This document shows, in pieces, positions 18,601 to 30,699 of a DNA stretch of 39,924 nt. Under the pieces are notes generated by a model, which was not told the DNA's origin, made no database searches, and saw nothing but the letters and a program-made list of their open reading frames with translations. The position numbers and the translations under genes are program-made. Positions within the stretch are counted from its first letter, which is position 1. Every line of letters begins with the position of its first letter. Source of the DNA: Zygnema cylindricum (lineage: Eukaryota; Streptophyta; Zygnematophyceae; Zygnematales; Zygnemataceae); assembly GCA_037447655.1 (NCBI GenBank), contig JBBHKE010002616.1, forward strand, positions 1-39,924, given 5' to 3'.

Positions 18601-20234
18601 AATTGATGTTCCATCACGTAGAGTCTGTAAACCACGTGATCTAAGTTGACTGGCGCCACGCAAGCTACGATCGGATAATGAATATCTTTCATATTTTTAC
18701 CACCGACAAACTTAACTTCAAATCTTCACTTGCGTACCATGTACCTGCCTACGAAGTAATCATGCGACAAAACTTTTATACTTTTTGCAGATGCTACGCC
18801 AGCTCATTTTTTAGGGTTTTTGTTTTCGAACGTAACGAAAGTCCTTTGAGAGAAATAGTGTGACGAACAAAAGTTACCGAAAATAGCGTGACGAAGGAAT
18901 GTTACGAAATTTCATTTTTATTTTCGGTTGTATTTTGGAAAGCGCGTGTCATGTGTAAATATTAAGATTTTTTGTTGGTTTTCCATCATGACACGTAGCT
19001 TAATCGTCCACCGTGTCACGATTTTTTTTTTCTGTATCTGCCAACCCACCTCCTCGAGGTGGGTCGACAATTATGGAAAAAAATGAAGTGAACTCCTCGC
19101 AGAAGAGCATTCGACGGCCAGTATTATCTCCAAGACCTTCGGAGAGTATCAACAAGATTCTCTGTAATGTTGTTTTTCGTATAAAAACAAAATAGGCGGT
19201 ACAATTTGGTACAGAGAGTCGCTGATTTCTGTAAACTATGCCACTCTTCGCTTGTTGGAACGTCACCCTTTGTTTTACCAGTTTTAAGTCAGTTTTATTT
19301 TACCAGGGATGTAGGTTTTGCAGGCTTATGGGCCAGTACCAGATTATACATGCAAATTTACCAAGTGACAGAGGTCACATGTTTTATTTTAGTAAAAAAA
19401 TATTGAACAGTACTTTGGTTCATTAGCGTACTGGCTTCAATAGCCGACCTCATTGATTCCGATGGCGGTCGAGATCTTTGGTTGTCTGGGTGTTGCAATG
19501 GACGAGTTTTCCTGTACTTGCACTAGACGTGCTTTCGAGCGCCGAGGACCTGGGAGCCCTCCTCCTTCGGCCCTTACTTCTTTTTATCGTCAACGCTTAT
19601 CTGTTGCTTTACAACGAGTGCAAGCTTCTATTCTCCTCCGATCGGCTGTTGCGGCTATGGATTGTCGCAGGGTTCCGAAACTCCCTCAATGTGCTCCCCC
19701 GGGATGGGGGGACTTACGGGGTTGCATTTCGTAGTTATTTAATTGGGTTGGGGTTGGGGTTGTAGTTTTGGTTTTGTCAGTTGCCGTGCTTTTCATTTTG
19801 AGTGTGGGTGCTTTTATTTTCCTTGTTGTTTTCTTTTTGTTTTGTTGTGTTGTTATTTTATTCCCCTACTGGTAGTTTTTCAGTTTCGGCCATGCCACCC
19901 TTTTTGTACCCCCGAACTCAGATGGTTTACCATCGTGCTTTTAATTTATCCTGCGTTTCTCATTGGCTACATCGTGTTTGGTTTGCACTTTTAGGGACGT
20001 TTTCGTATTATTATGGTTTCCTCTCTGACAACGGTATCGAAGATGGTGCGAAAAGAATAGTGGTACTTATGATGATAAAGGCAGTATTCACGGTGAGACA
20101 AACTGGTCTCAACGAAATAAATCCTAGGATCATGAGTGAATGAAAGGTCTGAAATGAATTCCAGAACAATGTTTCTCACAATCGTTTAACTTGCTACATG
20201 AAGTCAGATGACATAATGATACCTCAAAATCCCA
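18601..20234. other. Intergenic stretch, no recognised gene
   Basis: A perfect hairpin, CCCACCTC CT CGAGGTGGG, lies at about 19042-19062. The part from 19450 to 19770 is richer in G+C than its surroundings and is open in two frames at once (93 and 95 codons), but neither reading has a motif that I know. It could be a decayed gene or repeat. Nothing else is supported. Confidence 0.35.
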
Positions 20235-20515
20235 TAAAGATGCTTTACTTCATCACCTTCAAATGGGGAAGTTACGATAACAAGAGGAAATCACTAGGTT
20301 GTAGCATGCAAAATGTTTTATGAACAAAGTTATGACTGCAGTTGCTTTGAATATAGATAACAGTTTGACAGAAGAGTTGGAATGTGAAATAACTTTGCAA
20401 GGAGAGGAAAAGAGAGGACGGGAAGGTCACCTCTCATTGCCCATCCATCACCTTTTCAGTGTGTACTTGTTGGATTGCGGTTATAAAAAAAGGTAAGAAT
20501 CTTACCTTCCAACAA
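20235..20515 (+). repeat. Dispersed direct repeat, copy 2 (first copy at 15320-15600)
   Basis: Diverged from copy 1 by substitutions and indels but collinear along its length. It ends with GTGTGTACTTGTTGGATTGCGG and GGTAAGAATCTTACCTTCC. The latter is a palindrome also present in the MITE at 26217-26433. Confidence 0.7.
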
Positions 20516-21236
20516 GCAGTTTTAAGTGCACAGAAAAAATGATTAAATATGTCGAGCTGATCATTGAGGCGATTTCAGGAAATGAACATGAACCAACTGT
20601 CTGCAAGAGACCAATTTTTCTGGCTACAACAATTTTTTGTTTTGAGTCTTGTCAAAGGTAAATCTTAAATGTACACGCAAAATAACATCCGCACATAATT
20701 CAATCAAAATATGGTATTAAAGGAACAAAGACGAGAAATGAGGAATCGATTCACTTTTCACACATACATTTCTTATCATTAAGAAAAAAAATATGGGGAC
20801 TTCTACATTCTTTACAGACGAGTGTGGCCCCGTTTGCCTCACAAGCATCGAAATCTACTTAGAAAAAAAATAAAGAAACTTTAGTATTAACAAGATTCGT
20901 TACAAAAAGGATTTTTCTCCCTTATAAAGAATAGTGTGTCTAAGGTATGTTTCGATTTGGGTTTTACCCGTTACATTTTTGTGAAGCGGTTTTTTTTCTT
21001 CAAAACCTGTCACTATTTGACCTTGCGGCGCCCCCCTTTTTTTTTTCTTCAGACCAGTCACACTTTTACTTCGGACACATTCTTTTCAAAACTTTTCACG
21101 TTTTTTACCTAACCTCCTTAGAAAAAAAAGGAACCTCTGCCTTTTCTTAAATCCTCTCCCTTTTTGGAAATCCTGCCCCTTTTTTCAAATCCTCTTTTCA
21201 ATCCCTGTCCCTTCTTCTAAAACCTATCGCGTTTTC
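20516..21236 (-). other. 3' flank and probable 3' UTR of the transaldolase gene
   Basis: No other gene. On the gene strand the first 240 bases after the stop are purine-rich with repeated AAAAGGGG words (about 21000-21230), unusual for a 3' UTR. I did not find a standard AATAAA poly(A) signal close to the stop. Confidence 0.4.
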
Positions 21237-24200
21237 CTACACATTAGGAGGTGGCCAGATTTTAGTGAAGTATTCTTCCACTCTAGTTGCTTGGGAAGAC
21301 GAACTTTCAATCTCAGCCGCTAAAAGTTGAGAGGCGCACGGTCCAATCTCGGCCGTAAATTTTGCTTCATCCCATTTTTCGGTCTGCCGGGCCCAAAAAA
21401 AAAAAAAAAGTACTTAGTGGGCACAAGACCAATCAGAAATGAACTCTCGTACTTCTCAATGTTTCCATTAACATCTAATTTTATAACATAAATTTGTATG
21501 TAATAAACAATGTACATGTAAAAAAACCAGAAACAGGTAATTAACAAAATGATCGTCCTGTTTGTAAAAAAAAGGGCCTCAACCAATAGAGGGTTGCCTT
21601 AGTACAATTTCAATCGTAAAACTCCTTAATTAACGACCTCTATCTCTCCCTCCCTCCCTCTCAATCAGTTCATATGCTCGAGACTCAGTTTTATGTCTAC
21701 AATTTGTTTGTGTATCCCAAAGGAAACATTAAAAAAAAAAAAAAAAAAAACCTACTTATACTAAAAATATTATAATAGTAGTTTACTAGTTATGAAACTG
21801 TATATACTAATCTCAAAGGAAACTAAAAAAAATGTTTTAGTACTTCTCAAACTGTAAAAATAGAGAATAACTCTACTTATCGACAGCCTTATATTTTAAC
21901 ATTTCGATGACAAAATATTAAAATTCACTTGAACTGAATCAAGATCCCAATTCACAACTCTGTTAATCATTGAAAATCCAAACCAGCTTAAAGCCCAGCT
22001 CTACAAAATAATGAAACGTTTAAAAATTGAAATGATGAAATTTTGACATTTTCCATTTTACAGATTGAAGTTTGAAGAGCATGAACACCTCATGCTCCCC
22101 CCTCACTTTCTCACTTCCCTCGCCTCATATTCCCTCATGCACAGCCCTTCTTCCTCCCTTCCTTTCCCTTTCTCCGTTTTTTCCTCCTTTCCGTCCCTCC
22201 CTACCTCTCCCTCCCTTCCCCTCCCTCCCTTTCTTTCCCTCCATTTCTTTTCCTCCCTTCCTTCCCCTCCCTCCCTCCCTTTCCCTCCCTTCCTTTCCCC
22301 TTCTTTAACTTCCAAAAGGGCGACTCATCTCATCACCCTCATCCCTCTTCCCCGCCTCCCTCCCGCCCCTCCTCCCCTCTCCCTTTCCCTGGTTTTACCT
22401 CATCTTTTGGAGACCATACTGTGCCGGAAGGTGAGTCCAGTTTGATCTTTTGTTGGTATCTGGAGTCGTCTTCTGACACTGTTGTCTGCTTCAGTGTCTC
22501 CAGTACCTTAAGAGGTACAACCAGATAGTCCACTCTGGGCCCCCAAATCCACCAATAATAGCGTCTCAATTTACTTTTTCTTTATGAAATCTACCCATAA
22601 AGCACCTCAATTTACACATTTTTTTATTGAACCTGACCGATGGGTATGACAAGTGAGTTACATGTATATTTCAAGTAACGTTAAAAGTACAACCAAATGG
22701 TCTATCCTGAGCACTCAAATTCGCCAATATGTTGGAGAGAAAGATATCTCAAGTTATACCTCAAGTTTCTTTTTTATTACGAATATGTTGGAGTAATAAG
22801 ACACCTCAGGTTACTCTTATATCACCAAAATATTCGCGTGTAAGATACTTCTACGTTACCTTTTTATTACCGAAATGTTCACGTATAAAATACCTCTAGT
22901 TAAGTTTTTATCACCAAAATGTTCGAGGGTAAGATACTTTGCAAGTTACTTATTTATTACCAAAATGTTCGAGTATAAGATACCTAAAGCTACTTTTTTG
23001 TATTAAAACTGATAGATTGATATTACAAGATGCTTCACAAATCTTTGAAGATGTACTTTACAGAAACGAGATGAGATGGTTTTCTCGATGTGAACCGGTT
23101 AAAAAAAAAAAAAAAAAAATTCTTCACCTCTCTCATCATTCAAATTGAGAAAAATAAAACAATAAATTCCATTACCCGAGAAGATTAAGAACATCTTCCT
23201 CATTTCGCAAATTTGAAGCCATCACTCTCGTCTTATGCCCATATCTGTAAATAAGATCACAAGCTTTCTTAACCTGTTCCCAAAATGACAACAAAAAAAA
23301 AACTATGTCAACATTTACATGGAAACTTGAAAAGATAAAGACCAAAAAAATGAAGTTGACACATTCCAAAACCATTGGAAAAACCCTCAAAACCATTGGA
23401 AATACCCTAAAAACCACGATGGAAAAGTATAGGGAAGTGACAAGGAAAACATGGATGGCAAAAGACAAGCATACAAAACAATTTTCCAAAGGGCATTTAA
23501 CGGTTTAAACAATTTCGACTTGACAACCAAATCAGTTTAAACAAAATCTCACCAATTCCAGTCCTGGATCTTTATTTCTTTGCAGAGCTGCGTCAACAGC
23601 TGGGTCTCCTGAGTTTGTCCGTGCCCAGTCCTGAAAAAATTGTAAAGACAGCCATAATCAATACTACAAATACTTACAAATACTGTAATACTACACCTAC
23701 ACCCTTTGTATACTACACTATACATTCAATACTATATAAACTTTAATACTATACGTACTTAAATACCATAAATACTATGTACTTTAAATAAAGAAAATAA
23801 AATACACGCACTGCACCATCTTCTTCAGACAAATTCGTGCTCAAACCTGAAGCACTCGTAAAGACAGCCATAAATACTATAATTAATTCTAATCCTATAA
23901 GTATAAAAACTTTAAAACTATAATTACTTCTAATCCTAGGAATACCTATTAAGTATGGATACTTTAATATATTAGTAATTTGAGACTATAAACACTTTAA
24001 TACTTTCTTATACTATAGATACTTTAATACTATTAACACTTTTAACATTAAAAATACTCTAACATTACAAATGATGAAACACTGAAAATAATCAACACTT
24101 CATATTAAGTAAATAAAATACACTCACTGCAGCATCTTCTTACGAATCAAGGAGAGGAAGGAGAGGATGGAGAGGAAGGAGTGAAGAAGAGGAAAGAGGA

Positions 24201-27200
24201 ATGAGAAGAAGGAAGAGTGAGGAGAGGACTGAGCACCTTAAAGAATTAAAAAAAAAAACAATGTGATTAAGATAACAATACATGTGAATCGCTGCAAAAC
24301 CCAAGAAAACTTCAGAGAAACCCGGAATAAGTATCACTCCATAAATGACCCCACAGTCAAGATTTCAAGCTCCCATTTGCAGAAGATTGAAACCCAGCAT
24401 TGCTTTGCTAACCATTCTTTATAGATAAATAAAAAAAAACAAACCAAATAAATGCCCACTACTCTCTTGATAAGAGGGATAAAACAAGAACCAAATATTG
24501 CTCATTAACCTTCTTAATAAATAGAAACAAAATAATAAAGAAATAGATACAACAATAACCAACTAATTGCTCACTAACCCTCTGGATAAATAAAAAATAA
24601 AACAATAAACAAACAGTTTTAACTACGCCATGAATGGCTATTAACATAAAGAACTAACTAATACATGTTAAAAATACTATTCTGGCACAAGTGACGTGGT
24701 TGATTCTGAACTACTCAAAGAGGGAAAAAAAAAAAGTATTATTAATGGCGGCATTTATGCTCGAAGGCCAAAAAAAAAAAAAAACAGAATGCTAATAGCG
24801 ATTTACGGTGTAACTTACTCTCACGGTGCAAGAAAAATTTAGAGAAACAGAATATTGAACAAAGAAAACAAGGAAAAATGAAATAACAAACAAAAAGGTA
24901 TTAACTAACTTACTCTCACACGTGCTAGGGAAATTTGAAGGACAGATACTCTCGCCTGGGCACATGCAACAGATTGAGCAAAGCTGGGATTCCCCAAAAA
25001 CCCCATATCAAAATTGCCATGTCAGTTAAGAGTTATATAAACTTCCCTTCATTCAAAAGCCCCATATCAGTAATGACATGATAAACAAGAATTATAGAAA
25101 CTTCCCTCCATTCGAAAACTCCATACCAAATTTGCCACATCAGTTAAGAGTTATAAAAACTTCCCTTCATCCAAAAAGTCTCATTTCAATATTGACATAA
25201 TAGGTAAGAAATACAGAAACTTCCCTTTCTCCGAAAACTCCATATCAAGGTTGTAGTGTCAGGTAAAAATTACTAAAACCTCAAAGGGATATTACAACTC
25301 AAGGGATATCAACATGTCATGACTTGCCTTGGAGCAGAATACTATTATAGAGTGTCAACAAACGTCAAAAACATACTTTCAAAAAACAAGAACATCGACA
25401 GCTCAAAAAAGCTCAAAAAAGCTGATAATTTTGAGAGTGAAAAGCACCTGTACATTGTTCTCTAAAGAAAAAGGGAAGAGCGTCTCTCTAGTAATTTTAC
25501 AATGTGCAATAACAATGTTTCAGGCTACAAGATAATTCACTCCGTTTGATATCCAACTACAAGAAACACATCAACTTTCCAAGCTCAAAATCATCAACTC
25601 CACAGTTGACTTGTTGTTACAAAAGCGCAACGATCAATGGATGGGAAAAGCTTGCAAGGATATTGCATTTTCAATTGATGTTAAATCAACTCCCAAATGA
25701 GCGCAGTACAGTAAAGAATTAACAAAGGACACAATAGTACAATCAAGAACCTATTGCTATTGTCCGTTTTCAACAAAAAATAACAAAAAAAGCATGGTTC
25801 TGTAATACTGTACCAAATCAAAATTGATTAAAAAATAGACCTGTCAATGACAAGATAATATAATCATGACCACCTATTGCTGCACAAAAAAAGAAAGTTT
25901 GTGTCATGCTATCCCGAGAAAAAATTGGTAAAAGAACAGACCTGTGGACACCGGTAATATGTGTTTGGATGCCATCGTCCTCAAGTTGCCTAGCTGCTTC
26001 TATTCCCTACAAGCAAAAAAAAAAAAAAAAAAAAAAACAAAGAATAGTATAAGATTAGATTAAATAAATCTAAACCAAAAGAATGTCATAAAAAGTTATT
26101 AAGCAAGAACTTCTGGCAGAAGCTAAGTCCTAAATCATCGGAAAAAGCCTGGGAAGAAACAATTACAGTGATGGACAAAAGGTCATCATTTTACAACTGT
26201 GGCACATTACAAGATACACCGTGTATCATCATTAGTGTTATTTTTTTCTGCATTTAAAACCAGAAATCTTATGCACACATGTCCGATTTTCATTTAGGGA
26301 CCGCCAATGGGAAGGTAAGAATCTTACCTTCCTATCGGGACCATCCAATTAATAGTCCAACAAGTGTGTTTAAAGATGGACAAATGAGTTTAAAGATGGA
26401 ATAAACCATTGACACTAATAACGATAATAGGAGTAGATTCCATTGTTAAAAATAGAGTTCAATTATGAAAGTAAAGAATGGGAAGAGCGCATGTACCTCC
26501 CATGTAGCAGGAATCTTGTACAGAATCCGTTCTGGTGGCACTTCCACTTCGTTATATAACTTGACAAGGGTCCGGACCTGTAATAGAAAAAAATACAAAG
26601 AATAAATGATTCATTTGCTCTTCTCAAGTTGAATGTCCAGAAAAGCAAAGCCAGCTGATAAAAGAGTCCATATAGCTTCTTGTTATTTATTCAAACATAA
26701 TTGCCTAAGAAAAGCCAATTATGGATTATCCAGCATTAATTTTTCGTGATGAGCAATCATGCATCCATGTTACTGGAAGTAAAAGTTTCGGTTCAACATT
26801 CTTTGTATGTTGCTTTTGACAATCCCTGTAAAAATGCTAGATAACAAAAACCACATAAATAAATAAGTGAAACCTGTGTTGTTAAAAACAACACCAGTTG
26901 TAATTCCCAATTACAGAAATAATTCCTTTACACTTCTAGCCATGGGCAATGTACTAAACCGACCATTGCTATAAGAGTTTAGTGAATAATTAGTGTTAAC
27001 ACTTTCTTAGAATTAACTACACTAAACCATGTTCCGCCATGTGGTTAATTATAAGCCACTCAACTAAATAGTGTTATTAACACTCATGATTTTGGGTCAA
27101 AATAACACTTGAATTAGAGTTTTTGACTATGATAGTGATAGCCAGTAGTGTACTATTTCATTTTTACCTTATCGATAATGGCACTTGTATCATTTGCAAG

Positions 27201-30200
27201 ACGAGGATCGACCTCAGTTGAAACTCGACCAGGAACAATTTTGACAAGTTGAGCACCCACATTCACCAAAGCCTGTCCCAAAATTCCCAAGAAAATTTGA
27301 CAAACTTCTGATCTCATATCAAAAAATGCGATGCCATATCCTACAGCAAACAAAAATAAAACCTTCTTATACTCTATGGACACATCAAAGCCTGGCAAAG
27401 ATAGACAAGTGCAAGGATTTCTAGGACTGACTATTGGTGACTTTTTAAGTTAACAAATCGTTTTACATTTTAGCCAGGACACCAAAAAAGAAAAACAAAA
27501 AAAATATCTGGCATTAATTTCAAACAGAAGGACAATGTTGTAGAATCCAAAGGAAAGTGGACCAACGAGAACCCCTCACCTTGTCCAGAAAACATGACAT
27601 ACGGTTGTCTTGAGTTTCTTCGATGAGGCATTGTCCATATGCTAAGGCACTTTCAATGGCACCCTGCAAAAAGACACACACAAGGTTGTCAATTTAGCAA
27701 CGCCGACAAAAATATAGAAAATGCATATCACAAAACCGCCATTTAAACAGAATTATCAAAAACTGAAAAAACATAGAGGGAGAAAGGTCATTTCTTTCAA
27801 CTTATTACCCATGCAAGTCGGTGACTACGATAAGGAAAAAGGAAAAAAAAACAAAACCAACATCGTAACACGGACATAATTACATTCATGTGATAATTTT
27901 ACATAATTCATGTAAAAGTCATTTCCATGGACTTATTTTCTACGCGAGTTAGTTGCTTCGATGTAAAGAAAATGATAACACATGATGATAAGTTTACACC
28001 ATTCCTGTGATCAGCAAATTGACTAGAGAATGTTTTCTTTTCCGAACCTCAAATTTGGCATCAGGTAAACTTGCGATTCCTAACAATAAGGAATATGTCA
28101 CTGTTGCAGCTGTAGGGGGAAACCTGAAAAAGAGAAAAGAAAAAAAATAAAATAAAGGGACCAAGAAATTTTTTGAACAATGGTGTTGGTCTTTTTCTAA
28201 CGTAGAACTACATTTTGAGATTGAAGAAATTTAACAAATATAGGCAGTGCTCTCAGCATTGTAAAATACAAACAACAAAAGATAAAGAACTAAACAGTTG
28301 CAAATTCATAATATTAATAATAGAATCCCTACAATTATACACACTTTAATTAAAAGATGAAAAAAAACAGGTTTCCTTTCAAATCCACTTCAGCAAAAAT
28401 AAGTATTTCAAAGCCATTAGTATTAATATCCGCCTCAAAACAATATCAAACTTTCCAGCAAATTCAAAACAGGTGAAGTCAATTTATTACCTGGCAAAAT
28501 CATCTACAATAACTGTGTCTGGTACAATCTCGCTGAAACTTGTAACAATATCCAGTTCACTTGTTCCAGCTGAAACAGTGAAAAAAAAAAACACCGAAAA
28601 AAATTATTTGTTAGAGCGTTAAACGGAGTGGTTAACTTGATTCTGAAAACTATAACTAGCAGTGTTCGAAAGTTGCCTTGCAATAATGATGTTTTGAGTC
28701 TAGAACAGAAGAAAATAGATTTTCCTTTTACAACTCAAGCCAACAACTCTAGATAATAATAAATCTTAGCCGAACCATTAAGTTTCCTCTAAAGTCGTGT
28801 CATACATTCCTCACACAAGTTGAAAAAATGCTCATCCATTAACAATTCGCCAGGCTTAAAATGACAATACTCATCATAATCTAGGAATATACCCTGTCAA
28901 AGACTTCATTCCACTGTTTACAGCAGTCAACATACTTGGTTCACAACTTTAAATATTGTGTGATGAAAACATGTGATAAACATGATTAGATTTGTACCTG
29001 CCACAGCTGATGCTTGCAATCTACTTGTCTTTCCTCTGTTAGATTGTTTAAAAAAGTTTGGCCGAAGGACAGCCATCGGCTGTTTCCGAGCAGCTCCATG
29101 GTTGTCGTGAACAGAGTGATGCTGAGTGCTGCTGACGTCAGCATTCTTGTTTACAGACGTTCGTAGGGCATTCAAGCCAGGAACATCCTGCAACAGCCAT
29201 GTGGACAATGTATCAAAGAATGTGAGCAATGTGTAGAATAATGTGAAGAATGCAGAAAAGAATGTACAAAAGAATGCGAGCAATGTATAAAAAATGTGTA
29301 AAAGGATGTATAAAAGAATGTACAAAAGAATGTTTAAAAGAATGCATAAACGAATGTACAAAAGAATGTATAAACGAATGCGAGCAACGCATAAAAGAAT
29401 GTGAAGAACGCATAAAGAATGTACAAAAGAATGTGGCCAAGATATACAAGAATGTGAACAATATATGAAAGAACGTGAATAATGTGTGAAAATTTGGTAA
29501 ACTGACATTCGCCGGGATTTCTAGCCAGGAAATCTTGATACAGCAATGTAAACAAAGTATAAAAAAATAGGAACAATGCATTTAAAAGAATGTGAGCAAT
29601 TTCCTTAAAATAATGTGAACATTGTACAAACGAATGTGAATAATGTATAAAGGAATGTGAACAATGTGAGAAAAAAAACAAAAAAGTAGCTGATTTTACA
29701 AGAACAATTTGAGTTAATCTGACGGCGGCTGTAATAAGATTCTACACAAGATGTATATAGAAATACAGAAAAAGGACACGTTCTCATAGAAAAAGCATGT
29801 TTTATATGGCAGCTGGAGTGATGTCGATTTAGCCGAACTTTTTTTTTTTTTATCTTGTCAAACAATTTGTAGCTGAGTAAGTCATTTGGTAATAGTTAAG
29901 GCTGTCACTAAGCTTGCCAGATTTTGATTTTGCAAGGATGAAAATATAAAGCGTAGAATTAACAATTCGTAGCATTGTCATTCTACAATGTTGGAACATT
30001 ATCAGACTCGACAAAGAAACTATTTCTAGTATCGACAAATCACCTGAATTTTGGAAAAGGGTGCTGTGGAAGTCAAGAAAGAGGAAAAAATCTTGCAGGA
30101 AGCTGCCATTACTGCTTGCAAGATAAACCACAGCTCAGTTCAGCAAGGAAAAGAAAAGAAGTAACAACACAAATGGTCAAATCTTGGACTGACTTCCGGG

Positions 30201-30478
30201 TTCAAACTCTGCTACTGGAGAGTGGGAAGGAAAAAAATTATGTCACGTCACGGCGTGACACAGGAAAAAAAAATTGGAACTTGACTGCCGTACGCTGACC
30301 AGGAAAACAAGTGCAAAAAATAATTGAAAAAAAAAATACAACTCCAGATTTCCGCTGTTTTGTACCTTTTTACTGCTGAGCATGTCAAAAATCGGGCAGG
30401 TATGAAATAGTTTTCTTTCTAACGGCGTCACACGGAACCAGAGCGGAAAGAAAGTCTCGATTCAAGAATCGCAACCAT
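21237..30478 (-). CDS. Transaldolase, plastid-type, 13 proposed exons (417 aa)
   Basis: Transfers a dihydroxyacetone unit from sedoheptulose 7-phosphate to glyceraldehyde 3-phosphate in the pentose phosphate pathway, probably in plastids. Proposed exons: 30478-30434, 29187-28998, 28569-28491, 28123-28048, 27663-27580, 27272-27168, 26577-26497, 26006-25942, 24983-24914, 23630-23553, 23273-23176, 22534-22399, 21383-21237. All introns are GT-AG. Phases agree throughout and the sum is 1254 nt. Family landmarks are [43 protein letters not shown] with the Schiff-base lysine K214, [35 protein letters not shown] and the C-terminal KIWPPPNV before TAG. The Ser/Arg-rich N-terminus looks like a transit peptide. 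It is close in length to land-plant plastid transaldolases. Exon 9 is oddly diverged. Exons 2-13 are secure; exon 1 is tentative. If exon 1 is wrong, an in-frame ATG at 29076 could start a shorter protein. Confidence 0.9.
22100..22397 (-). repeat. Purine tract with G-quadruplex motif in the last intron
   Basis: On the coding strand, a GGGA/GGAA-rich run of about 300 bases begins right after the exon 12 donor. At about 22265-22290 it has at least four GGG runs with 1-3 base loops. ORFs read through it on either strand (Pro/Ser/Leu-rich or Gly/Glu/Arg-rich) are low-complexity artefacts. Confidence 0.85.
24140..24236. repeat. GA-rich tract in intron 9
   Basis: GGAGAGGAAGGA-type low-complexity purine run on the plus strand. 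No coding meaning. Confidence 0.8.
24788..24812. mobile_element. Solo end of a mariner-like MITE in intron 9
   Basis: TGCTAATAGCGATTTACGGTG followed by TA matches the right terminal repeat of M4 with one change. The opposite end is not visible. Confidence 0.55.
24914..24983 (-). CDS. Transaldolase exon 9, strongly diverged
   Basis: Encodes [20 protein letters not shown] followed by RVR, joined in phase to exon 8 by a codon split AG|C (Ser). It aligns without gaps to the family segment SFAQ...QAG.S...IFVGR.RDW. However, the usual glycine after QA is R253 and the phosphate-site FVGR reads SLAR (260-263); only the arginine is kept. Its 3' splice site (TTTTTGGGGAATCCCAG) is G-rich and poor in pyrimidines. 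Confidence 0.75.
24995..25288. repeat. Minisatellite of about 59 bp, 5 copies, in intron 8
   Basis: Unit pattern: CCCCATATCAAAATTGCCAT, then GTCAGTTAAGAGTTATA, then AAACTTCCCTTCATTC. The five copies are diverged, so the array is not young. It ends about 10 bases from the exon 9 acceptor, so the array supplies that intron's branch-point region. Confidence 0.85.
26217..26433. mobile_element. Mariner-like MITE M3 in intron 7 of transaldolase
   Basis: Starts CACCGTGTATCATCATTAGTG and ends ACACTAATAACGATAATAGG-type sequence. TA lies on both sides (26215-26216, 26434-26435). The inside holds the palindrome GGTAAGAATCTTACC and the ACAAGTGTGT module of the family. 217 bp; the right end is decayed. 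Confidence 0.65.
26960..27100. repeat. Imperfect inverted repeat in intron 6
   Basis: TTAGTG...AGTGTTAACACT on one side faces TAGTGTTATTAACACT on the other, with AATTAACYACA / GTGGTTAATTA between. Possibly a decayed hairpin MITE; its borders are unclear. Confidence 0.35.
29215..29670. repeat. AATGT(A/G)-rich degenerate array in intron 1
   Basis: Units of roughly 15 bp (AAAAGAATGTACAAA, AATGCGAGCAATGTA) run from about 29215 to 29485 and again from about 29585 to 29670. Stops are rare on both strands because the unit is a multiple of three. This creates long but meaningless Lys/Glu/Cys- or Phe/Ser/His-rich ORFs. Confidence 0.8.
30434..30478 (-). CDS. Candidate first exon of transaldolase
   Basis: ATG at 30478 reads [15 protein letters not shown] and joins in phase to the 29187 exon through a weak donor (CC|GTGTGA). 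It lies about 200 bases downstream of a TATA-like box and G-box. Exon 2 begins at a good acceptor (TTGCAG|GAT) and has no start codon near its 5' end, so some upstream exon is needed unless the ATG at 29076 is used. Confidence 0.45.
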
Positions 30479-30678
30479 TCGCAACCTCGCTCCAATTGGC
30501 TATCTTTTATTTCAAAAGCATCCTGAAGATTCTGTAGCAGACGTAAAAAATCACGAACAGTTTATTTTTGCGTCCTAGAAATGTTTATACCGTTTAGAGA
30601 AATATTTTTTCCTGACCGGCTCGTGTATCCGATAATGCCAAGTCATTGTATTCCACATGGCCAATGACGTGTGTCCAT

Positions 30679-30698
30679 TTTATAAAAGCTGCCACGTG
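30679..30698 (-). promoter_or_regulatory. G-box and TATA-like box upstream of transaldolase
   Basis: On the gene strand, CACGTG (30698-30693) is followed by TTTTATAAAA (30688-30679), about 200 bases before the proposed ATG. CCAATTGG lies at about 30491-30498. G-boxes are bound by plant bZIP/bHLH factors. Position is consistent with a core promoter, but the transcription start is not visible. Confidence 0.4.
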
Positions 30699-30699
30699 G

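Noticed and set aside
19453-19765. Two overlapping 93/95-codon ORFs in a locally GC-richer stretch
   Set aside because: No recognisable family, no conserved motif, and both frames open at once; possible decayed sequence but not supported as a gene.
22065-22445. Pro/Ser/Leu-rich plus-strand ORF and Gly/Glu/Arg-rich minus-strand ORF
   Set aside because: Low-complexity CT/GA tract inside the last transaldolase intron; exon 12 of the gene overlaps one end.
25942-25952. Earlier donor (ACCG|GTGTCC) for transaldolase exon 8
   Set aside because: It would put exon 9 out of phase. Using the donor 10 bases later (CACAG|GTCTG) restores the family's SFAQ motif through a split serine codon.
29213-29681. 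Overlapping ORFs in intron 1 (Lys/Glu/Cys-rich on plus, Phe/Ser/His-rich on minus)
   Set aside because: They come from a degenerate tandem array with a period divisible by three; most frames are open.
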